Assembly: GCF_036417845.1 (NCBI RefSeq) | Contig: NC_090020.1 | Location: forward strand, 40,222,425 to 40,286,424 | Direction of reading: 5' to 3' | From: Apteryx mantelli | Lineage: Eukaryota; Chordata; Aves; Apterygiformes; Apterygidae | Length of the DNA stretch: 64,000 nt | Shown here: positions 12,124-23,701 of the stretch, in pieces | Layout of the letters: every line of letters starts with the position of its first letter | How positions within the stretch are numbered: position 1 is the first letter of the stretch | Position numbers and translations under genes: made by a program | The notes under the pieces: generated by a model | What the model was told of the DNA's origin: nothing | Databases searched by the model: none | Seen by the model: the letters and a program-made list of their open reading frames with translations, nothing else

Positions 12124-12199
12124 CCCTGCTTGAGCAGGGGGGTTGGACTAGATGATCTCCAGAGGTCCCTTCCAACCTCAGCGATTCTGTGATTCTGTG
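12124..12199 (+). promoter_or_regulatory. CR1 3' UTR hairpins and octamer tail (template recognition end)
   Basis: After the ORF2 stop there is a 7-bp stem (CCCTGCT at 12,124-12,130 pairing with AGCAGGG at 12,133-12,139), then a stem formed by GGTTGGA (12,141-12,147) and TCCAACC (12,171-12,177), then two direct GATTCTGT units at 12,183-12,198. Short 3' direct repeats are the hallmark of CR1, and its 3' end is thought to be what the element's reverse transcriptase recognises. The same structures recur in the truncated copy at 16,033-16,197. Confidence 0.85.
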
Positions 12200-12871
12200 T
12201 AATCGTTTACCCACCTACAGCACTAGCTCCAGTCTATCCACAGAAATCAACCTAACATCACTTAGATGTTGATCATATTGTTTGTTCCAGGCCATTTACA
12301 CCTTTTGCTTTCATGGTCTGGTTTAAGACAGAATAGCAGTAATAGACTTTTTTTTTAATAAATCAAACTTCTGTTTCACTAGACTGTCAGCTGAGGTATA
12401 CAGCTCTATTCCTGGTGTACATGAAAGTCCTCATAGCAGGTCAGATCAAGAGAGAACTATCATTGTGTTGTCAGCGTCCTTTACTTTGACCTGGGTCCCA
12501 CTGGCTCACTTTTTATATGCCCTTCTCAGACAATGTATTCACAGTGTGAAAGGACTAGACAGCTTTCTAGAGGTTGTTTAGTGCATCTCCCTAACCAAGG
12601 AGGAACCAAGCATCTTCTGTTCAAGCTCAGCTGGACTGTGCATTACAAAAAAGCTGCAGGCAATATGAAATACAGACACTGAATGCTGGTCCCCGTAAAC
12701 TGACAGGCCTCTGGGGTACAGGAGGTAAGTAGATAACTAGCCCTGTTAAATTCTATAATGAATGTATAATCCGATAGCATAAAATTTAAATGCAACAGAA
12801 AGAGGAGACAGAGTCGATTGTGTTTGGACTGGAAAAAGTATAAGAACAATACAGGAAAACACAGGTAAATT
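12200..12871. other. Non-coding spacer between CR1 and the solo LTR
   Basis: About 670 bases of AT-rich sequence between two mobile elements. No gene, repeat or structured element is recognised in it. Confidence 0.6.
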
Positions 12872-12877
12872 CTACAC
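12872..12877. repeat. Left 6-bp target-site duplication of the solo LTR (CTACAC)
   Basis: CTACAC directly precedes the LTR's TGT and is repeated exactly after its ACA at 13,253-13,258. Six-base duplications are typical of integration by alpha- and betaretrovirus-like elements. Confidence 0.85.
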
Positions 12878-13252
12878 TGTGGAAGAATGGTTAAGTGAAA
12901 AGGGGCATGATCTCTTAGAAGTGAGCAATCCTGTCTTCACGATGGAGGGAGGATCCCACGGCTATGTGAACTGTCCTTGAACATTCCTAGACCATTACAA
13001 AAGGGGAAGGCAAGTAGTGGTAAACAAGTCAAGGAGGGGGCCGACAAGCCCCTCCAAGTGAACAGCAACTTTGCACCAATCATGTATTCGCTTTAGGCGC
13101 GTGAACAGAGACTGTAAACCAATCATACAGCCATTGCTAGCACATGCTCTATCGCCTGTCTATATATACTCTGTGTAAGCTCTAACAAAGGGAGAACGAT
13201 CATACTCACATTGAGACTCATCGTTACTCCAGGTCCGTCTCCCACTCCGACA
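12878..13252 (+). mobile_element. Solo LTR of an endogenous retrovirus, 375 bp
   Basis: The segment begins TGTGG and ends CCGACA, giving the TGT...ACA inverted ends of a retroviral LTR, and is bracketed by perfect CTACAC copies. Inside, in promoter order, are CCAAT boxes at 13,076-13,080 and 13,119-13,123 and a TATA box at 13,161-13,168, which sets the plus orientation. No gag, pol or env sequence flanks it and no second LTR is seen in the window, so it is what remains after recombination between the two LTRs of a provirus. The 6-bp duplication and short LTR suggest the ERVK/alpharetrovirus-like group; the family was not identified. No AATAAA signal is visible. The intact duplication suggests a fairly recent insertion. 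Confidence 0.85.
13161..13168 (+). promoter_or_regulatory. TATA box of the solo LTR
   Basis: TATATATA lies about 40 bases downstream of a CCAAT box (13,119-13,123) and about 85 bases before the LTR end, a normal spacing for a U3 promoter followed by R and U5. If still active it would drive transcription rightward into the flank. Confidence 0.6.
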
Positions 13253-13258
13253 CTACAC
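13253..13258. repeat. Right 6-bp target-site duplication of the solo LTR (CTACAC)
   Basis: Exact copy of 12,872-12,877, directly after the LTR's terminal ACA. Confidence 0.85.
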
Positions 13259-16032
13259 AATGAGGAGCAGCATCAGTTTTTCATCTGTATTCACTGAAAA
13301 ATGCTATGACAGCAAAATTATCTCTGGCTGAATGGTCAGAGGAGTCTATGAAAATGGCCAAGCAGAAAGAGGGGCTAAGAGTCACAAAAACTTTTATTAA
13401 ACAAACAAGGCATACCATTATGCATACAACTTTAGCTCTATATACTGCTTAGAGTTAAATATAAATGTGTGCACATGCATCCACACACAGAGCTACGGAA
13501 GCCTGTGCTGGAACTTTACCTTCTGCTGCTGCCCAAAGGAGAAAATGAAACACCTTCCTCTCCCCACTGAGGCTGTTAGCTGCTATCCAGACTGCCTCAG
13601 TTCCTCACCAAAAGCTTCCTACAATTAGCCATACTAGCCCTGAAACCTAGTGAAGTCCCTTCCAAACCTGTGATTATGTGATATACAGCTATGTTCAAGG
13701 GAACTTAAAACAAGGCAGAAAGATATTGCTTGAACTACAGCTCTGTAGCCAACTGGCTGAATTCAGGTAAAGACAGATTCAGACTACCTTAAGAAGTCAT
13801 TTTCTCTTCATTCCCTTGTCCTCATTAAGGGAATGCAAAATACTTCAAGGGGCCTTTATGTAATCTAGCTTCATAAACAAAGAGCAAACATATACTTTAA
13901 ATTAGAATTATCCAGGTTTTAAGTTGAAAAAATAAGTAGAAAGAGAAAAAAAAATACTAGATCAACTCCTAAGTCAACTTTCAAACACAGTACAAATGGC
14001 TTTCTACCCTGCATAATCAGGGACATTTAAATGTCAACATGCGGTATTAAAGAAGATAAAGTGATAAAGCAATGGTACAACTAAGTACTTTACCAATAAT
14101 AATAATAATTTCATAGCATTTCAGCTGAGCTATCCCCCCACCACAACTTTCTGTTACCCTGCCCTTCAGATAGAGTTGTAGCTCAAGATAGTTTTGACAT
14201 CGAAGATGGCATACAATGCAACAGCCTACTCACCTAGCAGTGTTTTCTGCTGAGGGTACGTTATGTTTATTGTCTTGAACCAGCATCAGTGAGTTTCCAG
14301 GTGAACTGCAAAGTGCTGTTTAATCTATAAAAAGTTTGGAATGTTTATAAGCATCTCAGAACAAGACTGTTTCTTTCTCTATCCCATTTTACTTTGGCTG
14401 AGGTACATGTTCTGGAGCTTTAAAATTCTAAATAAGAGCAGTTGGGAGAGCTTCATTTTATAACACTATCATTTAGCCCTCTTTACAGATTAATTTATTA
14501 CAAAGCTATGTCAGGTCTGGTGTCCCCACAGCAGCTAACTTGCAGGCATGTTTCAAATCCCATCATTCCCCTGTTGAGTACCAAATGGGATGGATCAACA
14601 AAGTACAACATTGATGTACTCATGCAGGTGATATAGATGTCACTTGATAGACTTTCTATAAAACTTAGTGACAATAAAATCATTATAAACCCTAAATTAG
14701 AGTTCAGTGTTACCTTCCATTATATGAAGCATCTGGCTGATACCATTTGTTAAAATCAAAGGAAAAAAAGCATATCTTAATATGGTTTTTGAAAAAAAAC
14801 ACAAAACATTTATGTGAACATTAAGAAAACACATATTAGAATATGATAACTGCAAACAATTAATTCATATTCCAAGATAAGATCTTTCAAAAATACATAA
14901 TCAGAAAGCCATTTTGTATGGAAATGAAATATCTACACTCAGGGCTCATTGTAGGTATAAATATTTTTCCTTACAGAAGAATTTTTTTTCCTTACAGGCA
15001 ATCTTTCCCTCTCCTCCCACCACAGACAAAGAGACCACCTGAATTAGTGTGTCCAACATTAAAAAAAAAAAGTCATATACCAGGTTTCAGTCAAATGCAT
15101 TTTTAAATGGCTGAGTTAAAGCCCTTGAAATCAAGTTTTATAATAGAAATGCTGATAGACCCTTAATTTTAATGGCTCTTCCAAGTGCTTCTAGAGCAGG
15201 CATTACTTATAATGTCATGAAATGATGTTTAAAACACTACAGAATTTTCTCAAGACAGATAAGCAGGTGTTCAAGAGGGCAGCACTACTTAAATTGTAGT
15301 GATTTATGGGACATACTGCATGAAAGGCCCGTGAGCTTTATGGAAGCTCACAGCAGAGACTCCAGACTCTAAGTGGACACAGTACCACCATTGTTTGAAG
15401 ATCACTGATACATATTAATTTCCACATTGTAACATTTGAGCTTCTGCATTTGGTACATGTTACCAGCAGTGAAATATGAACCTCACTTCACAGAGCAGGG
15501 GTTTCTTATTGGTATACTTTTCATAGCACATTGCATGTAGTAACATCCATCGTGCAGCTGCTACTTCATATACTGTAATGATGCACCTTGCACGTAGGTC
15601 TCTTACTGCTAGTTTAGCAACACCATACTTCTGACTTCTTCCAAGAGTTAGAAACAGAGCCACTTCCCTCAGACTTCTTTGAGCAGAAGCAAAAGCAAAA
15701 GATATGTTAAAAGTTTACCTGCAATATTACCCAGGGGTCAGAATTGTCCTCCTGAAAGTCATGTCACTATTGGAAAAGCAACCAATAAACCATCAAACCA
15801 TTTTATGTAATCGATCAGCATTTTCTGCTTGTTAACACAAAAATCAATAATCTTATGGCTATGGGAGCCAGCCCTAACGATTTAGCGAGACTGCAATTTA
15901 CTCCAGGCAAAAAAAAAACAGCACTATTAGCTCTCAATAGCAAATGCCATTAAAGAAAACTGGTAGAAAAAAAGACCATTACTGCTTAGGCTGTAGTTAG
16001 TGCTAAAATACTTGATATACATGGATAACTAA
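13259..16032. other. Non-coding stretch between the solo LTR and the second CR1 copy
   Basis: No gene is recognised. It holds a short (AAT) run at about 14,095-14,110 and a degenerate CR1 tail at 13,651-13,683. Open frames are short and lack domains. Confidence 0.6.
13651..13683 (+). mobile_element. Tiny degenerate CR1 3' tail
   Basis: GTCCCTTCCAAACCTGTGAT followed by TATGTGATA resembles the last ~35 bases of CR1 (GTCCCTTCCAACCT, then octamer-like units). It is far more diverged than the copies at 12.0-12.2 and 16.0-16.2 kb, so it is either an older, heavily truncated insertion or a chance match. Confidence 0.5.
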
Positions 16033-16197
16033 ACAGGTTGCCCAGAGAGGTGGTGGAGTCTCCTTCTCTGGAGATATTCAAAACACGCCTGGATGCAATC
16101 CTGTGCAATGTGCTCTAGGTGACCCTGCTTGAGCAGGGGGGTTGGACTAGATGATCTCCAGAGGTCCCTTCCAACCTCAGCGATTCTGTGATTCTGT
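16033..16197 (+). mobile_element. 5'-truncated CR1 copy, 165 bp
   Basis: It matches positions 12,034-12,198 of the full-length CR1 without gaps; I count two differences in 165 bases, T versus G in the GAGGTTGTGG stretch and CGCGCC versus CACGCC at a CpG. It begins within the last codons of ORF2 (LPREVVESP) and ends after two GATTCTGT units. Strong 5' truncation is the normal outcome of incomplete target-primed reverse transcription. The near identity places both copies in the same, fairly young subfamily. Confidence 0.95.
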
Positions 16198-19100
16198 AAT
16201 TATTTCTACTTTCTCTTAGAGGACCAAAGCACCCATTGACACACTCACCCCCTACATTTCTGGTCTGGTAAAGAATACAATCAGTTTGATAATGTGCACA
16301 CGGTAAATACATATTAACTCAAAAGTTCAGAGAGAAGAAAGGTAGATTAAGATCCTGGTCCAATTTTGCTTGAAATAAATCAGAACTTTTTACTGACTTA
16401 CCTGTAGATTGAGTTAACTTCAAGAAACTTAGATGAGGTCATGTAAGAATTACAAGGTATGTGGACCAATAAAATCCAGATTTCCAATATACAGGACTTG
16501 TGCCTAAAATGACAAAAACTTTCTTTATTGATTTTTGTTCCATTGTTGTTTGGCTTGATATACTAATAGACAAGGGGGTTTACTACAGTAGCACTACTAA
16601 AAAGTAGACAGTATGTGCAGACTCAAGGAGTAAATTCATCTTAATACTATATGCAAACAATTCTTTGTGGTTGGAGCCTGCAAATTAAAATTCAGCATTA
16701 ATTACATGTCTAATTAATATTTTCCACTGAGCAATATTTATGTAAGCAGAGAGGTAAGAATCACAGAAAGCAGGGGAATGGACTCACTAAAAGCTATTTA
16801 AGAAACTGCTCTATAACGCACAAAAATTTTAAGTCTGTCAGAAAACACTGATAAGATTATGGCCTTGAAGCTGGTTGTTGCAGTTACCACCACATTATGC
16901 ATTGGCATAAGCAAAGCTCAGCACTAGCAGTAGCAGAGATGTGATAAATCTAAGGTTCCTTGCTTACTACTTCTTCTTCATCAATACATACAGCAAAACC
17001 AAAAAGTTGTCTTGAAAATAGTTATTAACAGGATGATAAGATATTGAGCTGATAAACTTGATCTTATTCCTCCTCTGACACACAAGCTTGGTGGCTCTAA
17101 AGAAGCATTCTTGCATTGGGTGAAAATTCCCTGTTCTGCAGGTACTGTTTACTGCTCCTGAAGATTATAGAGAGAACTGTTTATACCTTCTGTGCGAGGC
17201 TGGGCCCTAAGATTGCGACAGATATGAGACAAAAGAGTTGGCAAGAGTTATACAAGTGAGAAATACAGTGAAGCACACAGTGCCTCAGTGCTGTTTGTCT
17301 TCATGGCCCATTCCAGTGGGTCAGCAGCACTCAAGCTTGCATGTTGCAGAAGTTCATGTGAATCCAGTCTGTTTCTTCTTGCTCTACAAATTTAAAAAAG
17401 TTGCAAGTTCATACTTCACATGAAACTGCTGCAACACTAAATAAGTCAACACTTTTTCATTACAGCTAGGCCTACATAGTCGGAAATATTTGTAAGACTA
17501 ATCAGACCTTTCAGCACAAGTGATCTGATCTTTGTTCTGTAACAAAAAAACAAGGAAGCAACCTCTGAGTTTCAAGTTTCACTGTGGACATTTTTTGCTG
17601 ATTTATTTTCTTCCCAACTTCTCACTAATTTTTTGCCTTTCAGGGCCTTACTCTCATTACCATCAGACCTGAAAAAATACATTCCTCTTTAGATAACAGT
17701 GAAAGGATAAGTAGAGTAGGAGTGAGGATGGAAGTCTTCCAGTGACCTAGAAAAAGGGTCACAATAATGTTAAAGTTACAGCTCCTTAAAAAGGTGATCA
17801 AACAAACCATCCAGGGCACAGAGGTTTGATACCGTCATGGCATATTGTACTGCTACTCTGCTCTTCTCTTCTGTCCCATTCTTCATGTCAGCAGGAAACA
17901 GAATTCGTAAGATTGCAGCCCTCTGAACACATCAGTAAGTTGTAGTCTTGTCCTTTGCAGTCTCCTGCTGGTTCAAACAATAGAAGCCAATAGAAAGGGT
18001 AGTTCAAAGACCTTGTGAGCAACCGCAACAAATCCAGAGTCCTAAAGGTGGTTGTTGGGTCACCTGCACCAACAAGCTTAACACAGTTTCAGTCTCCTTC
18101 AGATTTTTCACATTCTCAACAGAATTTAAGAAGAAAATTTTTTTTCCCCCCTCTCTCTGTGTGCATGAGTGAAGAGTGAGGAAGGAGGAGACTAGAGTGT
18201 GGGTAATCGTAGGGGGTATGAACTCATCCTTATCTTTATTGTTATCTGGTCCTCCTGCCAATTTCTCAGGTTAGGTTTTAGACAAATCACAGAAGGAAAG
18301 TAGCCTCCAAACTCAAAGAAAAATAGTTTTGCTCTACCTTCCTGTGTGATTTTGGTACAAATGTATAACCATGCAAAACAAAACTCCACAGCTATTTCTT
18401 TGCAGACAAGCAAAGTCCTTAGGCTCCCTTTCATCCTGCTTCACTCTACCAGTATTTCAGCCGCAGTATTTTGCTTATTTTGGTTATGCTAAACAAATAT
18501 AAAAGTGGGAGAGAGCTGCATAGACCTGGCAGGGAACACCTTAAAAAGTCATTGAGAAGATTTTCATCCAAGTTTTATTCAGCAAATGTGGGAATGTCCT
18601 GCCAATTTTCATAGATCAGCACAAAGCTCTTTAGCACAGGTGTTTCCGGGACTGGGATTCATTAGGAAAAGTTAGCATTTAACAGGTTATGGCCCTTTTA
18701 AAGCCAAAAAAACTAATATTTTTCCAGATCCTGTTGAAAATACCTGTGCATTTCTGGCAAAGGCACTTTCCTACAAATCTGATGTTTTTAAAAATCTGTA
18801 TGAATAATATTAGGCAATGCTTCCACCTCTAAAAAGTACTTGAGTATGTGGATTCTCATTATCATTTATTGCATTCATATACACTTGACAGTCAATTAGC
18901 ATAGTCTCTTTAATCTCACCTTCCATGACCAAGTGATGTATAGGGGCAGAGCTGGGCTACTATGATGGGTAGTTATTCCTTGAAAAGCAAAAGTCTCCCA
19001 GTCTTATTCCAGTTCATTTTAACAGACTGTTCCCACTGACTTACTGCCAGTCCTAAGAGTTACCATAGTACTGTTTAATAACAATATGCGTTTCTGACAT

Positions 19101-19425
19101 TTATTTATAGTACACTAAAACCAAAAGCAGGCTGGATGGCAAGAGGTTTAGACCACCTGAGATGTCCTTAAATCTTAAGCACATGTTTAAGTGCAGCAAG
19201 ACTAGCAATAATCCCAAATATGCAGTCATCACACTATTGGCTGATTCACCCTTTAAAGTCATAGATTCATTTCAGGAAACTATTTTTCCCAAGTGTCCTT
19301 TAAAAAGTAAAAATGGTTTGTTGCAAATCTTTTTATCAGTTAGGTGATGGAGAAATATTTTGAAGGGCAACAGTGATTTTTTTTTTTTAATTTTAAAATC
19401 AGGCCATGAATGCACAGTAAATTGA

Positions 19426-19453
19426 TGTTTTGTTTTGTTTTGTTTTGTTTTTT
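19426..19453. repeat. (TTTTG)n microsatellite
   Basis: Five TG-T3 units in a row ending in a T run. Simple sequence. Confidence 0.9.
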
Positions 19454-19761
19454 AACCTTCTTTGCCTTGCATGAAACTAGACCTGCATGTCCAGTGTGAG
19501 AATAGCCTGGAGAGCTTTAGAGTTTAAATGCAACTGTGTGATTGCGATAGAATATTTATCACGTGGTAAATATTTTTTAGAAAATCTATCCTTTCCTTTA
19601 AAATTTTCTTTTAGGAGGCATTTCTTAAGTATCTGAATGGTATTTCATATCGGTAATAAGGTGAAAGTGCAAACAGTATCATTTTTAGTAACCATGAAAC
19701 AGATCTGTCCACTCTTCCTCCATCTGTATTGCCATTTGAAGTGAAGGACACACTTCGTCCT

Positions 19762-19872
19762 CAGTCCAGCAAAGCACTTAAGCATATGTAGTCTTCTCAA
19801 CTTCAATAGGATTATTCATGGGCTTAAAGTCAAATATGCGCTTAAGTGCTTTGGTGGATCAGAGCATTTCTG
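19762..19872. mobile_element. Palindromic MITE-like relic
   Basis: The left arm TCCAGCAAAGCACTTAAGC (from 19,765) is mirrored by GCTTAAGTGCTTTGGTGGA (ending near 19,858), allowing a few changes, with an inner part ACTTCAATAGGATTATTCAT. From memory this resembles a palindromic, non-autonomous DNA-transposon-like family widespread in turtles, crocodilians and birds, with CACTTAAGCA-type arms around a short centre. The left half is eroded. The family name is not asserted. Confidence 0.5.
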
Positions 19873-20112
19873 AGCAAGGGTAGCAAAGCAGAACCTTGTA
19901 CAGAGCCTCTAGTGCTGGAAATACTGCAATAATAATAGTATAGTATTTCAGGAACAATGGCCTTTGAATTGTTAGCAGTAAATCAGAATGCAAAGGGATT
20001 TGTCAAATACAACACTTCACTGTTTAAAAAAGGATAATGAAAGAGAACAAAAATATAACAAATGATGTTCAAAAGCAGATAAACCAACATTGATTTGACA
20101 CACAAAACTATA

Positions 20113-20150
20113 CTGAGCCAGACTCTCAGCTGGTAAGAACTGGGATAGGC
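20113..20150 (+). mobile_element. Possible single arm of an amniote MITE-like repeat
   Basis: TGAGCCAGACTCTCAGCTGG followed by AAGAACTGGGATAGGCTC resembles one arm of a second palindromic amniote repeat that I remember with a CAGATNCTCAGCTGGTG-type start. The matching opposite arm is not convincing here. It may be an old relic or chance. Confidence 0.3.
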
Positions 20151-21940
20151 TCAAAGTACTGGAAATCTCCTGACAGGTGCTGAGCCACCAGTTTCCACTA
20201 GTTTCACATTAGCCTTAAATGATGTTTTTAATTTAACTTTTACTGGCCCCCATTTACAAATGCTGTCCTATTCCACCAGTAAACAAAGCTGCTACAGAAA
20301 ATGAGCAAAGGCTTCATGAGCCAAACGTATCTGCCAATACTAGTTGAATGTTAGTGGAAACAAACTTTATTTCTTACCTATAGCCTTTAACTAATAGAAT
20401 AAATATTTTAAGCATCTGAAATTACTGTGTGTGTGATAGGCTGTCAGTTAATTTCTCATCCCACAGACTCAATCTAGTTGAGATTTTCAAGTTACAAGCA
20501 TTTTTTTTTGTGTGCATAGTGCCCTGATGAAAAAAAGGAAAATACAGTTTGCTTATCTTCGTTAGGGGAGAAGAGAAGAAGGAAAAGTATATTCATCAAG
20601 GAGGACAGTAGTTTGGAGTCATCTATGGGGTTTACTTTTGTTTTTTAATTTGGCTTAATTTTAGAAATGTAATCACAGAAGATGATGAAGGACAAATCAG
20701 AACAGCCTCTGATGTCAAGCACTGTCTAAAGTCATGCTTTTTATGCTGGGTAGTTATAGTCACTAATATTATCAGGGAAATACAGATGATATAAATGCAT
20801 TCTGTAAGAATTACTCTTAAAAAATGCCTTCTCCTGTAAGGATCTTATTTTTAATCAAATACACTTCCTACTCTCCATGCAGGAAGCCAATTTGCTATTG
20901 CAAATGTTTTTGCTAAGTGATGGAATGTGCAGTCATGCACCAGCAATCGAGTCCTGAAATTCAGCTTGCCCACGCTAGGCAAGAAAAAGCTTTTGGCTTC
21001 AAGCGTGCACTCTATTACAAAGGGAGGCACTTAAATACATGAAGGGGAGGCCATGCATTTTATTTCAGAAGACTGAAATACATCTTGCAATGTGGGGCTT
21101 TGATGTTATTCATATGCTAACAATATACTATTTCCTCCAAGTGCTCAGTACATTGGAATAAAAAGACATAACTTGCTGACATTGTGCTGAACACTTCCTG
21201 TCCAGAATACTGATCAATTGTCATTCAGCTTCCAAGGCTAATCCACCCAAAATAACCCTCAACATAACCTTTAAATCATTCTTTTAACACTTCAAAATTC
21301 TAGTTAAAATAATTTACCATTTTACAGAATAAAACGATGAAACAAAGACTATAACTGTATTTTCACTCTGCTTCTAAAATGCAGTTCTGTGCCCCAGGGA
21401 CTCCTTTCATCTAGTGCAAGTGCTGGCATATGATGTGATTGTTAACATAGCTGGCCACCAGATGAAGTGAATTATCTAAACTGCCAAGGTTCCTACTTTC
21501 ATTCCAATTTAAACATCGATTTAACACAGAAACTGAAGGGTATTATGAAAGCTTTAATAGGAACCATTTCAGACATGAAAAAGAACTAGAAGGATTTCTC
21601 AAACCACTAAAACAAATATATAATTTATTGAACCTGCAGATGAGTTGGAAAATGATCAGCACACAAGGGCGTAACAGAACATGCCTATCTTATTCCCCAT
21701 ACTGGTGCACGAATGCAGTATACCCTGTGCACATTTTAAAAGTGAATCACCTGTATGAATCCACAAGGGCATTAACCAGATGAAACTGTTTTATGCCAAA
21801 TGGTTAAACAGAGTGTCTGTAGCTATCAAGTATTTGTTCGCTTTTGCTAAGCAAACAGTTTGAAGTGCATTCTGTTCTTTAAGATTAGAATACTCAGGAA
21901 AGTTTTTGGGTTTTTTTTCCAGTTAAAAAAAAACTGTTAG

Positions 21941-22095
21941 AGACTTCTGTGACCTCGAGTGAGTCACTTAATCACCTTTTTTTCTCACCTCCTTCCTCCT
22001 CCATATAATAATTACTTCATTGTCAGGCCCAGTAAGGCTGTGAGCTCTTTAATACCAGCAGCTCTCTTAGCACAGCGCAATGTAGATGCCTCCTA
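21941..22095 (+). mobile_element. MIR-like SINE relic
   Basis: CTGTGACCTCGAGTGAGTCA leads into CTTAATCACC, a pyrimidine-rich stretch, AATAATTACTTCATTG and AAGGCTGTGAGCTC. This follows the order of the MIR core SINE (TGTGACC..GGGCAAGTCACTTAACC, pyrimidine-rich segment, ATAATA, GGGTTGTTGTGAG). It is strongly diverged, as expected for an element that moved before the amniote radiation. Confidence 0.5.
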
Positions 22096-23639
22096 TCTGA
22101 AATACTGAGACTTCACTAGACAGAAAAACCACAAGCAGCATTAATCAGCTTTTCATAAGAGACAATGACATTCTAGCCTTTAAATATGTGAGAAAACCCT
22201 CCCGAAACACGTTCTGGGGTAAATAAAGTTTTTAGAGAGAAAAGGACCTACCTCTTCAGGAAAGTATGTGATTAGCTAGCGTTTTTAAAAGGAATGACTG
22301 ATGCTAAGATGTGTATGCACAGTGCACCCATTCAGGCATGTGTGCAGATTTTTGTAAAATCCAAGTTTATTACCTGCTAGCATAAATCATCTTTAGTCCT
22401 ATAGTGAAAAGAAACATTCTTTCTGCATTATATTTGAACAGAGAAAAGTTTTGCAGAGAACAAGACTAAAAGAAGGCACCAAAGGGAAGGACAGATACGC
22501 AAAGACGGTTGCTGGCTTCTGGCATTAATGAGACTGTATTGGATGTACTGTATGCATTTTGGTTGATATATTATGAAAAGAATAATGACAAAATTGCAGA
22601 TAGCTCTCAGAATTATTCAAGAATTCAAAACAGAAGTTGGCTTCTACAACTAGGCAGAATAGAGATAAGTGAGGAACCTTATGAGAACAGGAAAAGAAGC
22701 AAGCTAGTAAATTGGTCAGATTATTAATTAATGCAAAGTTGTCCTTTTGGACTTAAGTGGGAGTGGGGAAAAAAGTCCTGCTTGAACTTCTCTACATAAA
22801 CAGTGGCTGACCTTGGAACATAGTGCCAAAGCAAACAAGAGGTGGTGGAAATCAGTTCAAAAGGCAGTTTGACCATTTTGGTGAGAAGAAATTGACTAGT
22901 ATACCAATAAACGGTTTATTTGGGGGCAAGAGTTGAGGTATAACTCATTCCCAGAGGCTTTACAGACAGGGCCTTGAACACATTTTTCTGCACTAGTACT
23001 GTCTTATTATTATGTAAGAATTACAACAGCATTTTTCAAAGGGTGTGACAAAGAGAGCACATACAAAATATGAGGATATGGAAGAGGCCAAAGGTCCGCT
23101 TGCATTAATTTATACAGTGTCTAGTAGAGCCAAGGACACAATTGAATTCATTTCACTGAAAGGAAGCCCAGTTTATTGGCAATTGAGCAACACAGTGACC
23201 AACTGACCAAAGTGAGTGTGACATGAGAATACCTTCAGAATGGAGCACAGTACCATGGGAAGTTAATTGCAGTGTTCTGCTTTTTTGTCCATGTTAGGTT
23301 TTGATAGACATTAATCCCACCTCTTTTTATTCACCTCAATCATGAAAACTGCATGGAAGAGTGCTCTCATTTTTTTGAACATTGCTAAGACATCCATTTA
23401 GGAATCATTTTGTTTGAAAACTCACCAAGAATGCAGGTGCTTTTATTGACTGTTGATCCAACACAGCTTCAATTATGGATTGGGAGAGCAAAGAGCTGTG
23501 TCAAATGAAACGATAATATAATTCAGGCCTCAACTTCCTTTAAGTGGTAGCCACTTTTTGTTTTGTTTTGGGATTCCTTTGTCCCTAGAGACTCCCAGCA
23601 GGTACCATGATCTTTAAGAAATGAAGAACAAATGCCTAT

Positions 23640-23701
23640 ATTAAAAATATAAATCTAAAAATTTAAATATTATAAATACTATACTATATAAAAAATTTTA
23701 G
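23640..23701. repeat. AT-only low-complexity patch
   Basis: About 60 bases that are almost entirely A and T, with only a few C. No further structure seen. Confidence 0.8.

Larger units (their letters stand above)
8046..12199 (+). mobile_element. Essentially full-length CR1 LINE retrotransposon, inactivated
   Basis: About 4.15 kb of GC-richer sequence stands out from the AT-rich flanks and carries the whole CR1 plan in order: GC-rich 5' UTR, ORF1 with an SGNH-esterase domain, ORF2 with APE-type endonuclease and reverse transcriptase, and a 3' UTR ending in two GATTCTGT units. Most bird CR1 copies are cut short at the 5' end, so one reaching the 5' UTR is uncommon. The exact 5' border is inferred from the change in base composition just before the tandem repeat at 8,072 and may be off by tens of bases; no target-site duplication is obvious, as is usual for CR1. 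The copy is dead: one nonsense codon in ORF1, four frame changes in ORF2 and loss of the reverse-transcriptase active-site segment. CR1 inserts by target-primed reverse transcription in the nucleus. Confidence 0.96.
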
